Program-made: the position numbers and the translations under genes
Assembly: GCA_938086785.1 (NCBI GenBank)
Contig: CALKCM010000012.1
Span: 1-64,000, forward strand
Direction: 5' to 3'
Length of the DNA stretch: 64,000 bases
From: an uncultured Bacteroidia bacterium
Lineage (GTDB): Bacteria; Bacteroidota; Bacteroidia; NS11-12g; UBA955
Shown: positions 46,043 to 55,268 of the stretch, piece after piece
Position numbering within the stretch: position 1 is the first letter of the stretch
How the letters are laid out: every line of letters begins with the position of its first letter
The notes under the pieces: model-generated
Databases searched by the model: none
What the model was told of the DNA's origin: nothing
Seen by the model: only the letters and a program-made list of their open reading frames with translations

Positions 46043-48325
46043 ATGAAAAAATATTTTCTCCTCGCCCTTTTTTTTACAATTATTAGCCTTCATGCAGATG
46101 ATAAATGCAAGATGAAAGCAAAAGAATATTTGTTGCAAAAGAGATATTCTAAAGCGTTAAAGTTAACAGAAAAATGTCTAAAAGAAGACAGATACGCCAT
46201 TGAGTGCTATTTTATTAGAGCTGCAGCAGAACTTGAAATGAGCGAGATGTCTAAATACAAAACAGGAGATATCAATTATTTTAAGAAAGCCGTTAAGTCT
46301 CTAAAAAAAGGCATTGAAAAGGATGAAAGTAAAACGTTAAAAAAAGAATACAACACCTACGTTCAACGCATTGTTAAAAAAACCAATCAAGAGGCCTTAA
46401 GGTCTTATGCCCAAAAGCGATATTCAAAGGCTATTTTGCTTTACCGGGATAACTTTGAAATGACTGGTGATACCATTGCCAGAGCAATGCAAGGTCTATC
46501 GTATTATTCCCAAGGGAAAGTATATGATGGTGTGGAGATTTTAAAGCCTGTATCTTATTGGATGTATGATGCATATTTTGATTCCTTACACTCCCAAACT
46601 TATATGTGGGAGCCTTTTGCTACCTTGGGTGAATATTATTTAAAAGAAGGTTTATTTGATAGTGCGCAGTTTTATACAGAAATGGGACTTGAGCTATTTC
46701 CGCTCCATCCTCTTCTGCGAAAGAATGCAAAACAATTATTGGTCTTTGATTTGAAAAAATCTGCTAGACGCGGAATAACTGTAGATTTTATTGAGATTGT
46801 TAATAAGGGATTGTATTTTTTCCCGAGTGATAGTTTCTTTCTTACCAATCAAAACTCGTATTTTTTAGATAAAATGGCGCGCTATTCATCCAATGGCGAG
46901 GATGGTTTGGTGGATACGGCCTTTACCGCATTCTATCAAGCAAAACAGCATGATATACGTCAAAATGCAAAAAATGGGGTAGATGAATTTTTAATTAAAG
47001 ATTCTTTAGCGTTCGTTTTTAAATGTTTGGATTACGGGTTGAGAACCAATACCAGAAAGCTTGCGGCTTATTTCTTTAAAAAATGGTTCACGCACATCAA
47101 TAAATTTAAAGGGTATACAGAATTTCATTCGGAAAGATTATTAACCAATCCTGATAAAAATGTCAGTAGGAGATTAACAGCCATTATGTTTGAAGATGGG
47201 AGAACTTCTTTCCCAAAAAATAATGCAATCAAAAATGCCCAATTAAGTTTTTTTAGATCATGGTTAAATGAGGCGGCAAGTCGAACCATCTTGGATGATA
47301 AATTATTTATGTGTTCCTCTTTAATGATTGATTTTGGCCGAACGAGAGAGTTGAAATCTGCCAAGATAAAGTTGCTTAAACAGGTGTATGATTTTGAAAT
47401 GAAAGCTGGAAACATGGAGGATGTTTGGCAAACATTCCGGGGATTACAAATGGAAACAGGCTTGCCATTGGATGCCTTAAAAGAAGATATTGCAAAAAGA
47501 GATTTTGAAGAACGTTTTGTTGGATCTGCTATTGCATATAAACAAGTAAATGGCCGTAAAGTGGCCCAAACGGGTTGGACAGGATCTGCAAGGTACTGCG
47601 ATCCAGGCCGTATGCCAGATAGCACGCTAAAAAAGGTGATTAGTAGATTGAATTATTTTAGACAAAATGCAGGAATTTTAGAGCCTATATATTTAAGTCA
47701 AAGGCGCTTAGCCAGTAGTCAGGCTGCTGCAATTATGTATTCTGGGAAGGGTGTTTTTACTAGAGACCCCGAGCCTAGTACTCATCCCTGCTATTCAGCG
47801 GAGGGAAAAGAGGCGGCTAAGATTGTGCAAGGAGTTTTAGACAATAACCCAGCACAGGCCATAACTAACTTAATGAATGATCGGAAAAGCACGGAGTTAG
47901 CGAATAGGCAGTCTCTTTTAAATATTGGCAATCAATATTGTGGCTTTGGCGCTGCAGAAGACAATAGTGTATTTTGGTTATTGGATACAAGTAATACTCG
48001 GTCGAACGATTATCATAGAACCCATTTTGTGTGCTGGCCTCCTCAAGGTTTAGCTCCACGCATGCTTTTGTTTGGAAAATGGTCTTTTGCTTTAAATGCT
48101 AATTTATCCGGCGCATCTGTTTCTGTTTCAAAGGCAGGTAATGCAGTGGAGGTTTCAAAAGTAAGGGTAGAGGCATTGCCTGGATTAACCTTGCAAACTT
48201 TAATATTTGAGCCCTCGGTAAGTGCCTCTAATACAAAGGCTGGAGACCGATTTGATGTACAAGTAAAACTGAAGGACGGCAGCGTATATAAATATGAAAT
48301 AGCGCTTTTCGATTATAAAAAATAA
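46043..48325 (+). CDS. Secreted CAP-domain protein with helical-repeat N-terminus
   Basis: 760 residues with a short signal peptide (MKKYFLLALFFTIISLHA). Residues 25-240 hold TPR-like repeats (YLLQKRYSKALKLTEKCL, YAQKRYSKAILLYRDNFE, GEYYLKEGLFDSAQFYTEMGL). The region 540-670 resembles a CAP/SCP domain: ISRLNYFRQNAGILEPIYLSQRRLASSQAAAIMYSGKG, then HPCYSAEGKEAAK and NRQSLLNIGNQYCGFG where NRRWIL would be expected in CAP proteins. A beta-rich end follows. The layout suggests an envelope protein; the function is unknown. It is transcribed alone, just upstream of tRNA-Leu. Confidence 0.75.
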   Translation: MKKYFLLALFFTIISLHADDKCKMKAKEYLLQKRYSKALKLTEKCLKEDRYAIECYFIRAAAELEMSEMSKYKTGDINYFKKAVKSLKKGIEKDESKTLKKEYNTYVQRIVKKTNQEALRSYAQKRYSKAILLYRDNFEMTGDTIARAMQGLSYYSQGKVYDGVEILKPVSYWMYDAYFDSLHSQTYMWEPFATLGEYYLKEGLFDSAQFYTEMGLELFPLHPLLRKNAKQLLVFDLKKSARRGITVDFIEIVNKGLYFFPSDSFFLTNQNSYFLDKMARYSSNGEDGLVDTAFTAFYQAKQHDIRQNAKNGVDEFLIKDSLAFVFKCLDYGLRTNTRKLAAYFFKKWFTHINKFKGYTEFHSERLLTNPDKNVSRRLTAIMFEDGRTSFPKNNAIKNAQLSFFRSWLNEAASRTILDDKLFMCSSLMIDFGRTRELKSAKIKLLKQVYDFEMKAGNMEDVWQTFRGLQMETGLPLDALKEDIAKRDFEERFVGSAIAYKQVNGRKVAQTGWTGSARYCDPGRMPDSTLKKVISRLNYFRQNAGILEPIYLSQRRLASSQAAAIMYSGKGVFTRDPEPSTHPCYSAEGKEAAKIVQGVLDNNPAQAITNLMNDRKSTELANRQSLLNIGNQYCGFGAAEDNSVFWLLDTSNTRSNDYHRTHFVCWPPQGLAPRMLLFGKWSFALNANLSGASVSVSKAGNAVEVSKVRVEALPGLTLQTLIFEPSVSASNTKAGDRFDVQVKLKDGSVYKYEIALFDYKK

Positions 48326-48328
48326 AGC

Positions 48329-48336
48329 TATATTTG
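48329..48336 (+). promoter_or_regulatory. -7 element (TATATTTG) before tRNA-Leu
   Basis: Exact TAnnTTTG match, ending 10 bases before the mature tRNA 5' end. No obvious TTG at -33. Confidence 0.4.
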
Positions 48337-48346
48337 CAGCCCATTT

Positions 48347-48428
48347 GCACGCGTGGCGAAATTGGTAGACGCGCTAGACTTAGGATCTAGTGCCGTGAGG
48401 TGTGTGGGTTCGAGTCCCTCCGCGTGCA
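48347..48428 (+). tRNA. tRNA-Leu(TAG)
   Basis: 82 bases from the acceptor stem GCACGCG to CGCGTGC plus discriminator A. The anticodon loop CTTAGGA is closed by the stem CTAGA/TCTAG, giving anticodon TAG for CUA/CUN codons. D-loop AATTGGTAGAC and TTCGAGT T-loop are present, and a class II variable arm (about TGCCGTGAGGTGT) fits Leu. CCA is not encoded. Confidence 0.95.
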
Positions 48429-48437
48429 CTTTAAACG

Positions 48438-48465
48438 AAAACCTGCATCCTAGATGTGGGTTTTT
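48438..48465 (+). terminator. Terminator of tRNA-Leu
   Basis: A 12-bp stem with two G-U pairs (AAAACCTGCATC, GATGTGGGTTTT) and a CTA loop is followed by T-rich DNA, 10 bases after the tRNA. Confidence 0.8.
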
Positions 48466-48518
48466 AATTGTTTTAAGGGTTTGGCAAAATGCCTCGAACT
48501 GACCGATTGTCAGCTGAT

Positions 48519-48526
48519 TAAATTTG
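48519..48526 (+). promoter_or_regulatory. Candidate -7 element (TAAATTTG) of trigger factor
   Basis: Exact TAnnTTTG match ending 25 bases before the GTG start. No well-spaced TTG. Confidence 0.4.
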
Positions 48527-48551
48527 GTACAATAATTACAATAGATATCCC

Positions 48552-49925
48552 GTGAACGTTAAATACGACAAAATTGATGACCTTAATGCTACGATCGTTG
48601 TAGATATAGCAAAAGAAGATTACGAACAAAAGGTAAATGATGAAGTTAAAAAACTTCAGAAGAAAGTTGTTCTTAAAGGCTTTAGACAGGGCAAAGCTCC
48701 TATGGCTATGGTGAACAAAATGTATGGGAAATCCATATTGGCTGATGAGTTGAACTCAATGGCTTCTCAGAAATTGAATGAATACATCACTGAAAATAAA
48801 TTAGATATTTTAGGATATCCCATGAGTAGTGATTCGTTGGAGAGTAAAATTGACCTGGAAAGTAACGAAGAGTTTTCTTTTGCTTTTGATTTGGGACTGG
48901 CTCCTTCTTTTGAGCTGAGTATTGATAAAAAAGATAAACTTACCTTATACAAACTAGAAGTTACCAATACGGAGATTGATAAGGATATTGCTCATGCGAG
49001 AGAGCAATCAGGCGATATGGAAGTGGTAGATGTTTCTGAGGGAGAAGATATTATATATGCCTTTGCTACAGAATTAAACGAAGACGGAACTGCTCTAGAA
49101 GGTGGCGTTGAAAAAGCGACCATTTCTTTTGTTGCCAATATGATTGAAGATAAGAAACTTCAAAAGAAGTTTTTAGGTCTTAAAGCAGGCGACACACTTG
49201 AAGCCAATATTAAAAAGGTCTTTAATGATAATGAAACGGTAATTTCAAATACATTGGCTATGCCAAAAGAAGGAGTGAATGATTTAAATGACTCCTTTAC
49301 TATCGAAGTTACAGAAGTGAAAAGACGCACATTAGCTGAGTTGAACGAGGACTTTTACAAGAATATGTTTGGCGCTGAAGATTTCCCGAAAAACGAAGAG
49401 GAATACAGAGAACGAGTGAAATCTAACTTGGAAAGATATTATGCTAATGAAGCGCAAACTTGGTTAGATCATGAAATTGGTGATTATATCATCGAAAAAC
49501 ATGGCTTAAACTTACCAGATAACTTTTTAAAACGCTGGTTGCAAGCATCTAATGAGAAGGAATACAATGCCGAGAATATTGATGAGCGTTATGCAAAGGA
49601 AAGAGAAGCTTTAGTAAGAAGACTTATTGTCGAAAAAGTAGCAGAAAAAGAAGAAATAAAGGCCAATGCTGAAGATATTAAAGAAGAAGCCTCTATTTAT
49701 TTCGTGAGCATGTACCGTCAATATGGAATGAATGCGAGCATACAAGATGCCTTTATTGCTGAAACAGTTGAGAAAAAGCTAAAAGAAAGAGAGTTTGTTG
49801 AACAAATGGGTGATCGAGTGGTTTATAGAAAGGTATATGATGCGATTAAGCAAATTATTACCTTAAAAGAAAAAAAGATCAGCATCGAGAAATATTATAA
49901 GATGGTTAACGAACACAAACATTAA
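48552..49925 (+). CDS. tig: Trigger factor, ribosome-associated chaperone
   Basis: 457 residues starting at GTG. The ribosome-docking signature is present as KVVLKGFRQGKAPMAMVNKMYG. A middle PPIase-like domain (residues about 150-245) and a long helical C-terminal domain follow, matching family length. It shields nascent chains at the ribosome exit. clpP follows after 10 bases, the usual tig-clpP order; clpX is not in this position. Confidence 0.92.
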   Translation: MNVKYDKIDDLNATIVVDIAKEDYEQKVNDEVKKLQKKVVLKGFRQGKAPMAMVNKMYGKSILADELNSMASQKLNEYITENKLDILGYPMSSDSLESKIDLESNEEFSFAFDLGLAPSFELSIDKKDKLTLYKLEVTNTEIDKDIAHAREQSGDMEVVDVSEGEDIIYAFATELNEDGTALEGGVEKATISFVANMIEDKKLQKKFLGLKAGDTLEANIKKVFNDNETVISNTLAMPKEGVNDLNDSFTIEVTEVKRRTLAELNEDFYKNMFGAEDFPKNEEEYRERVKSNLERYYANEAQTWLDHEIGDYIIEKHGLNLPDNFLKRWLQASNEKEYNAENIDERYAKEREALVRRLIVEKVAEKEEIKANAEDIKEEASIYFVSMYRQYGMNASIQDAFIAETVEKKLKEREFVEQMGDRVVYRKVYDAIKQIITLKEKKISIEKYYKMVNEHKH

Positions 49926-49935
49926 ATTTGTAAAT

Positions 49936-50640
49936 ATGAGACCCGAAGAAATAGGAAAAGAATTTAAAAAATACGCGGTGAAACACTTAGGCTTGAACAG
50001 TCTTTATGTAGACCAGTACATAGATGCCATAGCCCCAAATACTCCGGTTGGCTTGACTCCAAATATTATTGAGGAGCGCCAAATGAACGCAGTAGCTATG
50101 GATATTTTTAGTCGCTTAATGATGGATCGCATCATCTTTTTAGGAGTTCCTATTTATGAGGATGTTTCAAACATTATAATGGGTCAGTTGCTGTTTTTAG
50201 AAAGCAGCAATCCAAATAGAGATATTCAAATATATATTAACAGTCCTGGAGGAAGTGTTTATGCAGGTTTAGCCATTTACGATACCATGCAATACATTAG
50301 CTCAGATGTTGCTACTATTTGTACGGGAATGGCGGCAAGTATGGGAGCTGTTCTTATGTGTGCTGGCCAAAAAGGAAAGCGTACTGCTTTACCACATAGC
50401 CGCATTATGATTCACCAACCGCTTGGTGGAGCTCAAGGGCAAGCCAGTGATATTGAAATTACTTATCAGGAAATTAATAAATTAAAGAAAGAACTATACA
50501 CCATCATCGCAGATCATAGCGGACAGAAATATGCTAAGATCGAAAAGGATGGAGATCGTGATTTCTGGATGACGGCTGAAGAAGCAAAGAAATACGGAAT
50601 GATTGATGACGTTTTAGGCTCAAGATCCAAAAAAGGGTAG
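49936..50640 (+). CDS. clpP: ATP-dependent Clp protease proteolytic subunit
   Basis: 234 residues. The serine-protease triad is Ser135 (GMAASMGAVL), His160 (IMIHQPLGG) and Asp209 (DGDRDFWM), spaced as in E. coli ClpP (25 and 49 residues). It forms a double-ring chamber that works with ClpX or ClpC. It sits after tig, and a strong terminator follows. An extended N-terminus is common in Bacteroidota. Confidence 0.96.
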   Translation: MRPEEIGKEFKKYAVKHLGLNSLYVDQYIDAIAPNTPVGLTPNIIEERQMNAVAMDIFSRLMMDRIIFLGVPIYEDVSNIIMGQLLFLESSNPNRDIQIYINSPGGSVYAGLAIYDTMQYISSDVATICTGMAASMGAVLMCAGQKGKRTALPHSRIMIHQPLGGAQGQASDIEITYQEINKLKKELYTIIADHSGQKYAKIEKDGDRDFWMTAEEAKKYGMIDDVLGSRSKKG

Positions 50641-50659
50641 CCTTTTAAAATTAATATCG

Positions 50660-50697
50660 AAAAAGCCTTCTGCTCGAATGAGTAGAAGGCTTTTTTT
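50660..50697 (+). terminator. Strong terminator after clpP
   Basis: A 16-bp stem with one G-U pair (AAAAAGCCTTCTGCTC and its partner around a GAAT loop) is followed by a run of T. Confidence 0.9.
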
Positions 50698-50707
50698 ATG
50701 TGAGGTC

Positions 50708-51220
50708 CTAGGCTATTCGTGTTAATGCAAATTGTTGGTAGGTCAAATCATCTTCTGTCAAATCCATTTCATAAATAAAGCCTAATTTTGAGAGCACATG
50801 AACGGATGCCTTATTTTCTCTCATTGCATAAGCCTTTAGTTCTGATAAATTTAAGCAGTCAAATCCATATTCTATAGAGGCTTTCCCGGCTTCTGTAGCA
50901 ATTCCTTGGCCCCAATATTTTTTTTTGAATCGATAGCCTAGGTCAGTTACTCCGTATTCCGGCAAGTATTTTAAGCCAGCAAAGCCTATGAATGCGTCAA
51001 CTCCTTTTAATTCAACGGCAAAACGGCCATATCCATATTTTTTATAATCTCCTGAAATAACGTCTTTGATGCGCTTTTCCATTTCCTCATAACCTATTAC
51101 TCCACCGTCGCCTGTATATTTACTTATTTCTTGGTCCAAGTTCATCTCATAAGAAGCCTTAATATCATTTAAGGTGAAAGGACGTAGAAGAAGTCGGGGA
51201 GTTTCTATCTGTATATTCAT
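50708..51220 (-). CDS. GNAT-family N-acetyltransferase (RimJ/RimL type)
   Basis: 170 residues. It starts IQIETPRLLLRPFTLNDI, the RimJ/RimL opening. YGVTDLGYRFKKKYWGQGIATEAGKASIEYGF contains the acetyl-CoA loop, and ENKASVHVLSKLGF is the conserved end. It is probably an acetyltransferase of a small molecule or protein N-terminus; no target can be named. It converges with clpP. Confidence 0.85.
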   Translation of the reverse strand: MNIQIETPRLLLRPFTLNDIKASYEMNLDQEISKYTGDGGVIGYEEMEKRIKDVISGDYKKYGYGRFAVELKGVDAFIGFAGLKYLPEYGVTDLGYRFKKKYWGQGIATEAGKASIEYGFDCLNLSELKAYAMRENKASVHVLSKLGFIYEMDLTEDDLTYQQFALTRIA

Positions 51221-51359
51221 TTTTGTTTTATTTATGTGTCTTGGTCCTTGGCAGAGACATAGTTATCCACCGACATAGATATCTGATGCATCCCTTTTCT
51301 GGGATTTTTCAAGGTACCAATATCACTGAAGGTAAAGATACAAAAGAAAATGCATGTGA

Positions 51360-52160
51360 TTAAAAGGGGCTGTTCGGCTCCTTTTTTACTACATTATAAG
51401 TGAGCCTGTCAGCTAAGCTGGGCCACCATTTATTTATAAAAACCGCCAATTTCCCTTGGATGGTTAAGATTAAGTATTTCTTTTTGCCCTCCACCGCTTG
51501 GTATATTCTTTCTGCCACTTCTTCGGCCGACATCAGTTTGTCTTCCTTTAGAGGGGTTTTGCCCTGTGCCTTCCCTTTAGAATCCAAAGCATTTTCGCGA
51601 ATACTACTAGCGGTATAACCGGGGCAGGCGATTAGTACATGCAATCCAGTTTTTAAATTTTCGCATCTTAAACTCTCTAAAAAGCCCTGCATGGCAAATT
51701 TACTGCTACTATACCCCGTACGTGCCGGTAGTCCCTTAAAACCTGCAATAGAGCTTACTCCGACCACAGACCCCTTTGTTTTTAGTAAATGAGGTAGGGC
51801 ATGTTTTGTGCAATTTACAGTTCCCCAAAAATTTACATCCATCAAGTTTTTTAGCACGGATAGATCCGTGTCTTTAAAAACTCCGCGCATGCTAATACCT
51901 GCATTATTAATGAGCACGTGCAAGTCACCAAATGTGCGCTGTGCACTCTCTACAAAGGTTTGGCAATCTGCCTCAATACTTACATCTCCAATGCTAATTA
52001 AAGTGTTGGCTTGGAGCGCTTTGCAGGCCTCGGCAACGATAGTTAATTTTTCCTTATTTCGGGCCATCAATGCCAGGTTCCATCCTTTGGCGGCATATTC
52101 TAAGGCTATAGCCCGTCCAATTCCCGAGCTGGCTCCTGTAATTAAAATGGTTTGTGCCAT
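51360..52160 (-). CDS. Short-chain dehydrogenase/reductase
   Basis: 266 residues. The cofactor motif is ITGASSGIGRAIALEYA, NNAG is at INNAGISM, and the catalytic residues are Ser in VGVSSIAG and YSSSK (Tyr-x3-Lys). The C-terminal hydrophobic end suggests membrane association. It may act on a lipid: it is last in a leftward operon with an MlaE/MlaF lipid-transport pair. The gap to the thioredoxin-like gene is 10 bases. Confidence 0.88.
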   Translation of the reverse strand: MAQTILITGASSGIGRAIALEYAAKGWNLALMARNKEKLTIVAEACKALQANTLISIGDVSIEADCQTFVESAQRTFGDLHVLINNAGISMRGVFKDTDLSVLKNLMDVNFWGTVNCTKHALPHLLKTKGSVVGVSSIAGFKGLPARTGYSSSKFAMQGFLESLRCENLKTGLHVLIACPGYTASSIRENALDSKGKAQGKTPLKEDKLMSAEEVAERIYQAVEGKKKYLILTIQGKLAVFINKWWPSLADRLTYNVVKKEPNSPF

Positions 52161-52170
52161 TATCTTATAT

Positions 52171-52713
52171 TTATACCGACATATTTTCTGGCAACCATTT
52201 AATACTACAACCCACTGCTGGGGTTTCTGGATGGTCTATTTCTGAACTATCCAGGCAATATTCAATGGCATCTTCCAAGTGTGCTCTCATTACCGCATTT
52301 GCATTTTCCCAATTATCATCAATACTTCCCTTGTAAACCAATTGACGATCCTTGTTAAATAAAAAAACTTCTGGAGTACGTTCGGCTCCCAATTGTTTAA
52401 TGACTTTTTGCGAAGGGTCGTGCAAGTATTGAAAAGGCAAGTTAAATTTTTTGGATAGCATTTGCATATTCTCAAAAGAATCACCCGGATGCGTTTCCGT
52501 ATTATTGCCGCAGATGGCAATAGTACTCATGTTATCGTCTTCGTAAGTTTTGGCTAATTTAATAATCCTATCCCAGTATGCCAGGGCATAAGGGCAGTGA
52601 TTGCAGGTAACAACAATAAGCAATGCTGATTTTTTGGATAAATCTCTTGTATTGATTTGTTCGCCTGAAACGCTTTGTAATTCAAAGTCAATAAGTAATT
52701 CTTCAATATTCAT
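52171..52713 (-). CDS. Thioredoxin-fold (TlpA/AhpC-TSA-like) protein
   Basis: 180 residues without a signal peptide. LLIVVTCNHCPYALAYWDRI has the redox CNHC motif (CxxC), followed by AICGNNTETHPGDSFENM and RTPEVFLFNK with the cis-Pro. Such proteins are common cytosolic Bacteroidota thioredoxin-like proteins. It is second to last in the operon after the MlaF-like ATPase (5-base gap). Confidence 0.85.
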   Translation of the reverse strand: MNIEELLIDFELQSVSGEQINTRDLSKKSALLIVVTCNHCPYALAYWDRIIKLAKTYEDDNMSTIAICGNNTETHPGDSFENMQMLSKKFNLPFQYLHDPSQKVIKQLGAERTPEVFLFNKDRQLVYKGSIDDNWENANAVMRAHLEDAIEYCLDSSEIDHPETPAVGCSIKWLPENMSV

Positions 52714-52718
52714 ATATT

Positions 52719-53453
52719 TTATATTTGGCTCGAGGCGATAAATGCTCCGAGTTCTTTAATTTCTTTTCCAGCAGAATGGATTTCGTTTTTGCTTCCTTGC
52801 CAGCGAATTTTTCCTTCGTATAAAAAGAGTATTTTATCTCCGATGTCAAAGGCCGTTTTCATATCATGCGAAATAATCATGGTTGTTATTCCATACTCCG
52901 CAGTAATGTCCAAGAGTAAATCATCAATAACTCTGGATGTAATTGGATCTAAACCAGAATTTGGCTCATCGCAAAAGAGGTATTTAATATCCATGGCAAT
53001 GGCTCGCGCTATTCCCACTCTTTTTTTCATTCCTCCGCTAATCTCTGCGGGGTATTTATTCTCTGCACCCTCCAATTGAACGCGCTTTAAGCAAAAATCG
53101 ACTCTATCTTTTATTTCGCTCGCATTCATTTTGCTAAACATTTTTAGAGGAAATTGAACATTTTCAGCCACTGTTAAGGAATCAAATAAGGCTGTTCCCT
53201 GAAATAACATGCCAATTTCACGCCGAATTTCTTTGACCTGCTCATATTCCAAATGCACAAAATCACGACCATCATACAGAATGTTTCCTTTCTCAGGTTT
53301 CATTAAGCCCACCATGCATTTTAAAAGGACCGATTTGCCCCCACCACTGGCACCAATAATAAGATTGGGTATGCCCGGTTCAAATTTGGCATTAATGTCA
53401 AACAAAACTTGTTTGTCACCAAAACTCTTATTTATGTTTTGTAGCTCAAGCAT
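52719..53453 (-). CDS. MlaF-like phospholipid ABC transporter ATPase
   Basis: 244 residues. Walker A GASGGGKSVLLK, Q-loop FQGTALFDSLTVAENV, signature ISGGMKKRVGIARAIA and Walker B LFCDEPNSGLDP match the Mkl/MlaF family. It pairs with the overlapping MlaE-type permease (8 bases of overlap). A substrate-binding MCE protein (MlaD) is not present in this operon. Confidence 0.88.
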   Translation of the reverse strand: MLELQNINKSFGDKQVLFDINAKFEPGIPNLIIGASGGGKSVLLKCMVGLMKPEKGNILYDGRDFVHLEYEQVKEIRREIGMLFQGTALFDSLTVAENVQFPLKMFSKMNASEIKDRVDFCLKRVQLEGAENKYPAEISGGMKKRVGIARAIAMDIKYLFCDEPNSGLDPITSRVIDDLLLDITAEYGITTMIISHDMKTAFDIGDKILFLYEGKIRWQGSKNEIHSAGKEIKELGAFIASSQI

Positions 53454-54189
53454 TTAACATCAACTTCGCAATGATAAAATCAAAAAATAAGATAAAAATA
53501 CAGCTCCGCGTTACTGCTCTGGTTCCAGCTTCTCCAACTTCTAATGCGCCGCCATCGGCGTAATATCCTTCGTAAGTGCTTACACTGGTAATGATAAGAG
53601 CAAAGACAAAGGCTTTGGTCATACTTACACTTAAGGTAAAAAAGGTAAATGTATCTCTAGCCCCTTGAATAAATTCGTTAGGGGGCATAATTCCTGTGAG
53701 TTGTGCGGCCAATATTCCTCCAGATATGAGAAGGAAATTCGCAAAAATAATTAAGCAAGGAATCATAATTAAACCTGCAATAATTTTTGGCAATCCTAAG
53801 TAGCCGCTGCTATTTATACCCATCACTTCCAACGCATCAATTTGCTCAGTTACCCGCATATTACCCACTTCAGAAGCAATATTTGCACCCACTTTTCCTG
53901 CCAGTACTAGACAGGTTATGGTTGGGGCCAGTTCCAATAAAGAACTATCCGAAACAATAGTGCCAATAATTTTTACAGGGATGAATGGACTAATAAGCTG
54001 ATACGCCGTTTGAACCGTAGTTACGGCTCCCACAAATATGCTAATGATAGCCACAATAGGTAAAGAGCCTACTCCAATGTTATTCATCTCATGCAGCGTG
54101 CGTTCAACAAAAACACTAAACCGTTCAGGTTTAAAAAACATGCTCCTTAAAAAAAGAAGATAGCGGCCTAATTCAAAAAAGAATTTCAT
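53446..54189 (-). CDS. MlaE-family ABC transporter permease
   Basis: 247 residues with about five membrane segments. The MlaE motif region FVGAVTTVQTAYQL, VLAGKVGANIASEVGNMRVTEQIDALEVMGIN and GLIMIPCLIIFAN are typical. With the ATPase it moves phospholipids between membranes. It is the first gene of the operon, with 323 bases to the divergent SDR start. Confidence 0.9.
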   Translation of the reverse strand: MKFFFELGRYLLFLRSMFFKPERFSVFVERTLHEMNNIGVGSLPIVAIISIFVGAVTTVQTAYQLISPFIPVKIIGTIVSDSSLLELAPTITCLVLAGKVGANIASEVGNMRVTEQIDALEVMGINSSGYLGLPKIIAGLIMIPCLIIFANFLLISGGILAAQLTGIMPPNEFIQGARDTFTFFTLSVSMTKAFVFALIITSVSTYEGYYADGGALEVGEAGTRAVTRSCIFILFFDFIIAKLMLNA

Positions 54190-54512
54190 ATCTACCCTGC
54201 GAATGTAGTGAATACCCTTGGCACCTTTTCCCCCAAATATGTTATGTTTAAATGAATGTACATTTTGCGCTAGTATGGATTATTTTACCTTCATCACATA
54301 AATATGGTCAAAAGGTTCTTGAGCCGCGAATAAGTGAAACGTATCATCGATATGAAAAGCTTTTGTTAGATTAAAAGCGGTTCGTATTAACCACAGCCAG
54401 AGAAGAGAGTTTTTTAACTTCAAATGAATTTAATAAACGCAAGATAAATAAAGAAAGGCGCAAATGATTCATTGAAAATGGACAATTGTTAAATGGCATT
54501 TATCTTTGCCGG
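54190..54512. other. Intergenic region without a gene
   Basis: 323 AT-rich bases between divergent genes. Apart from the TATCTTTG element at 54501-54508, I see no hairpin, RNA gene or convincing reading frame. The leftward MlaE promoter should lie here but no exact TAnnTTTG was found for it. Confidence 0.6.
54501..54508 (+). promoter_or_regulatory. -7 element (TATCTTTG) next to the SDR start
   Basis: Exact TAnnTTTG match, ending 4 bases before ATG 54513. A TTG lies 26 bases upstream. It supports ATG 54513 over the TTG at 54486. Confidence 0.4.
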
Positions 54513-55268
54513 ATGCCGATAGCTTTTATAACGGGTGCAAGCAGTGGGATTGGTGCTGCCTGTGCTAAAATTTTTGCTCAGAATAATTTCAACCTCATCT
54601 TAAATGCGCGTCGCTTAGAGAAAGTAAATCATATTGCCAATGAAATTAGCCAGCGTTATGGAGTAAAAGTTCATGTAGCTAGTTTTGATGTAAGAGACAA
54701 AGATGCCGTTCAAAAAGCGGTGGACCAGCTCCCTAAAGAGTTTAGCTCTATTGATGTTTTGGTAAATAATGCAGGTTTAGCGAAAGGGTTAACCAAAATA
54801 CATGAAGGAGATACCGATCATTGGGACCAAATGATTGATACCAATATTAAAGGTTTACTCTACATGAGTAGGGCTGTGGCACCATTAATGGTGGCCAATA
54901 AGTCAGGCCATGTCATTAATATTGGTAGCATTGCAGGCAAAGAGGTCTATGAAAATGGAAATGTGTATTGCAGCACAAAACACGCGGTTGATGCTCTAAA
55001 TAGAAGCATGCGTAACGAATTGTGTGAGCATGGAATACGCGTTTCAGCGGTGAATCCAGGAGCCGTTGAAACTGAATTTTCCGTAGTTCGGTTTGATGGA
55101 GATGCCGAACGAGCCAAGAAAGTATACCAAGGGTTTGATAACTTGCGGGCAGAGGATATTGCAGAAACTGTTTTTTGGGTAAATTCAAGACCGGCACATG
55201 TAAACATAAACGACGTAATAGTGATGCCAATGGCACAACCTCGAGCAGGATTTGTACATAGAAAATAA
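54513..55268 (+). CDS. YdfG-like short-chain dehydrogenase
   Basis: 251 residues. Cofactor motif ITGASSGIGAACAKIF, NNAGLAKG, Ser in INIGSIAG and YCSTK for catalysis, plus PGAVETEFS. It resembles YdfG-type NADP-dependent 3-hydroxy acid or serine dehydrogenases. It is the first gene of a run with a SUI1-type factor and prmA; its stop overlaps the next start by one base. Confidence 0.9.
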   Translation: MPIAFITGASSGIGAACAKIFAQNNFNLILNARRLEKVNHIANEISQRYGVKVHVASFDVRDKDAVQKAVDQLPKEFSSIDVLVNNAGLAKGLTKIHEGDTDHWDQMIDTNIKGLLYMSRAVAPLMVANKSGHVINIGSIAGKEVYENGNVYCSTKHAVDALNRSMRNELCEHGIRVSAVNPGAVETEFSVVRFDGDAERAKKVYQGFDNLRAEDIAETVFWVNSRPAHVNINDVIVMPMAQPRAGFVHRK

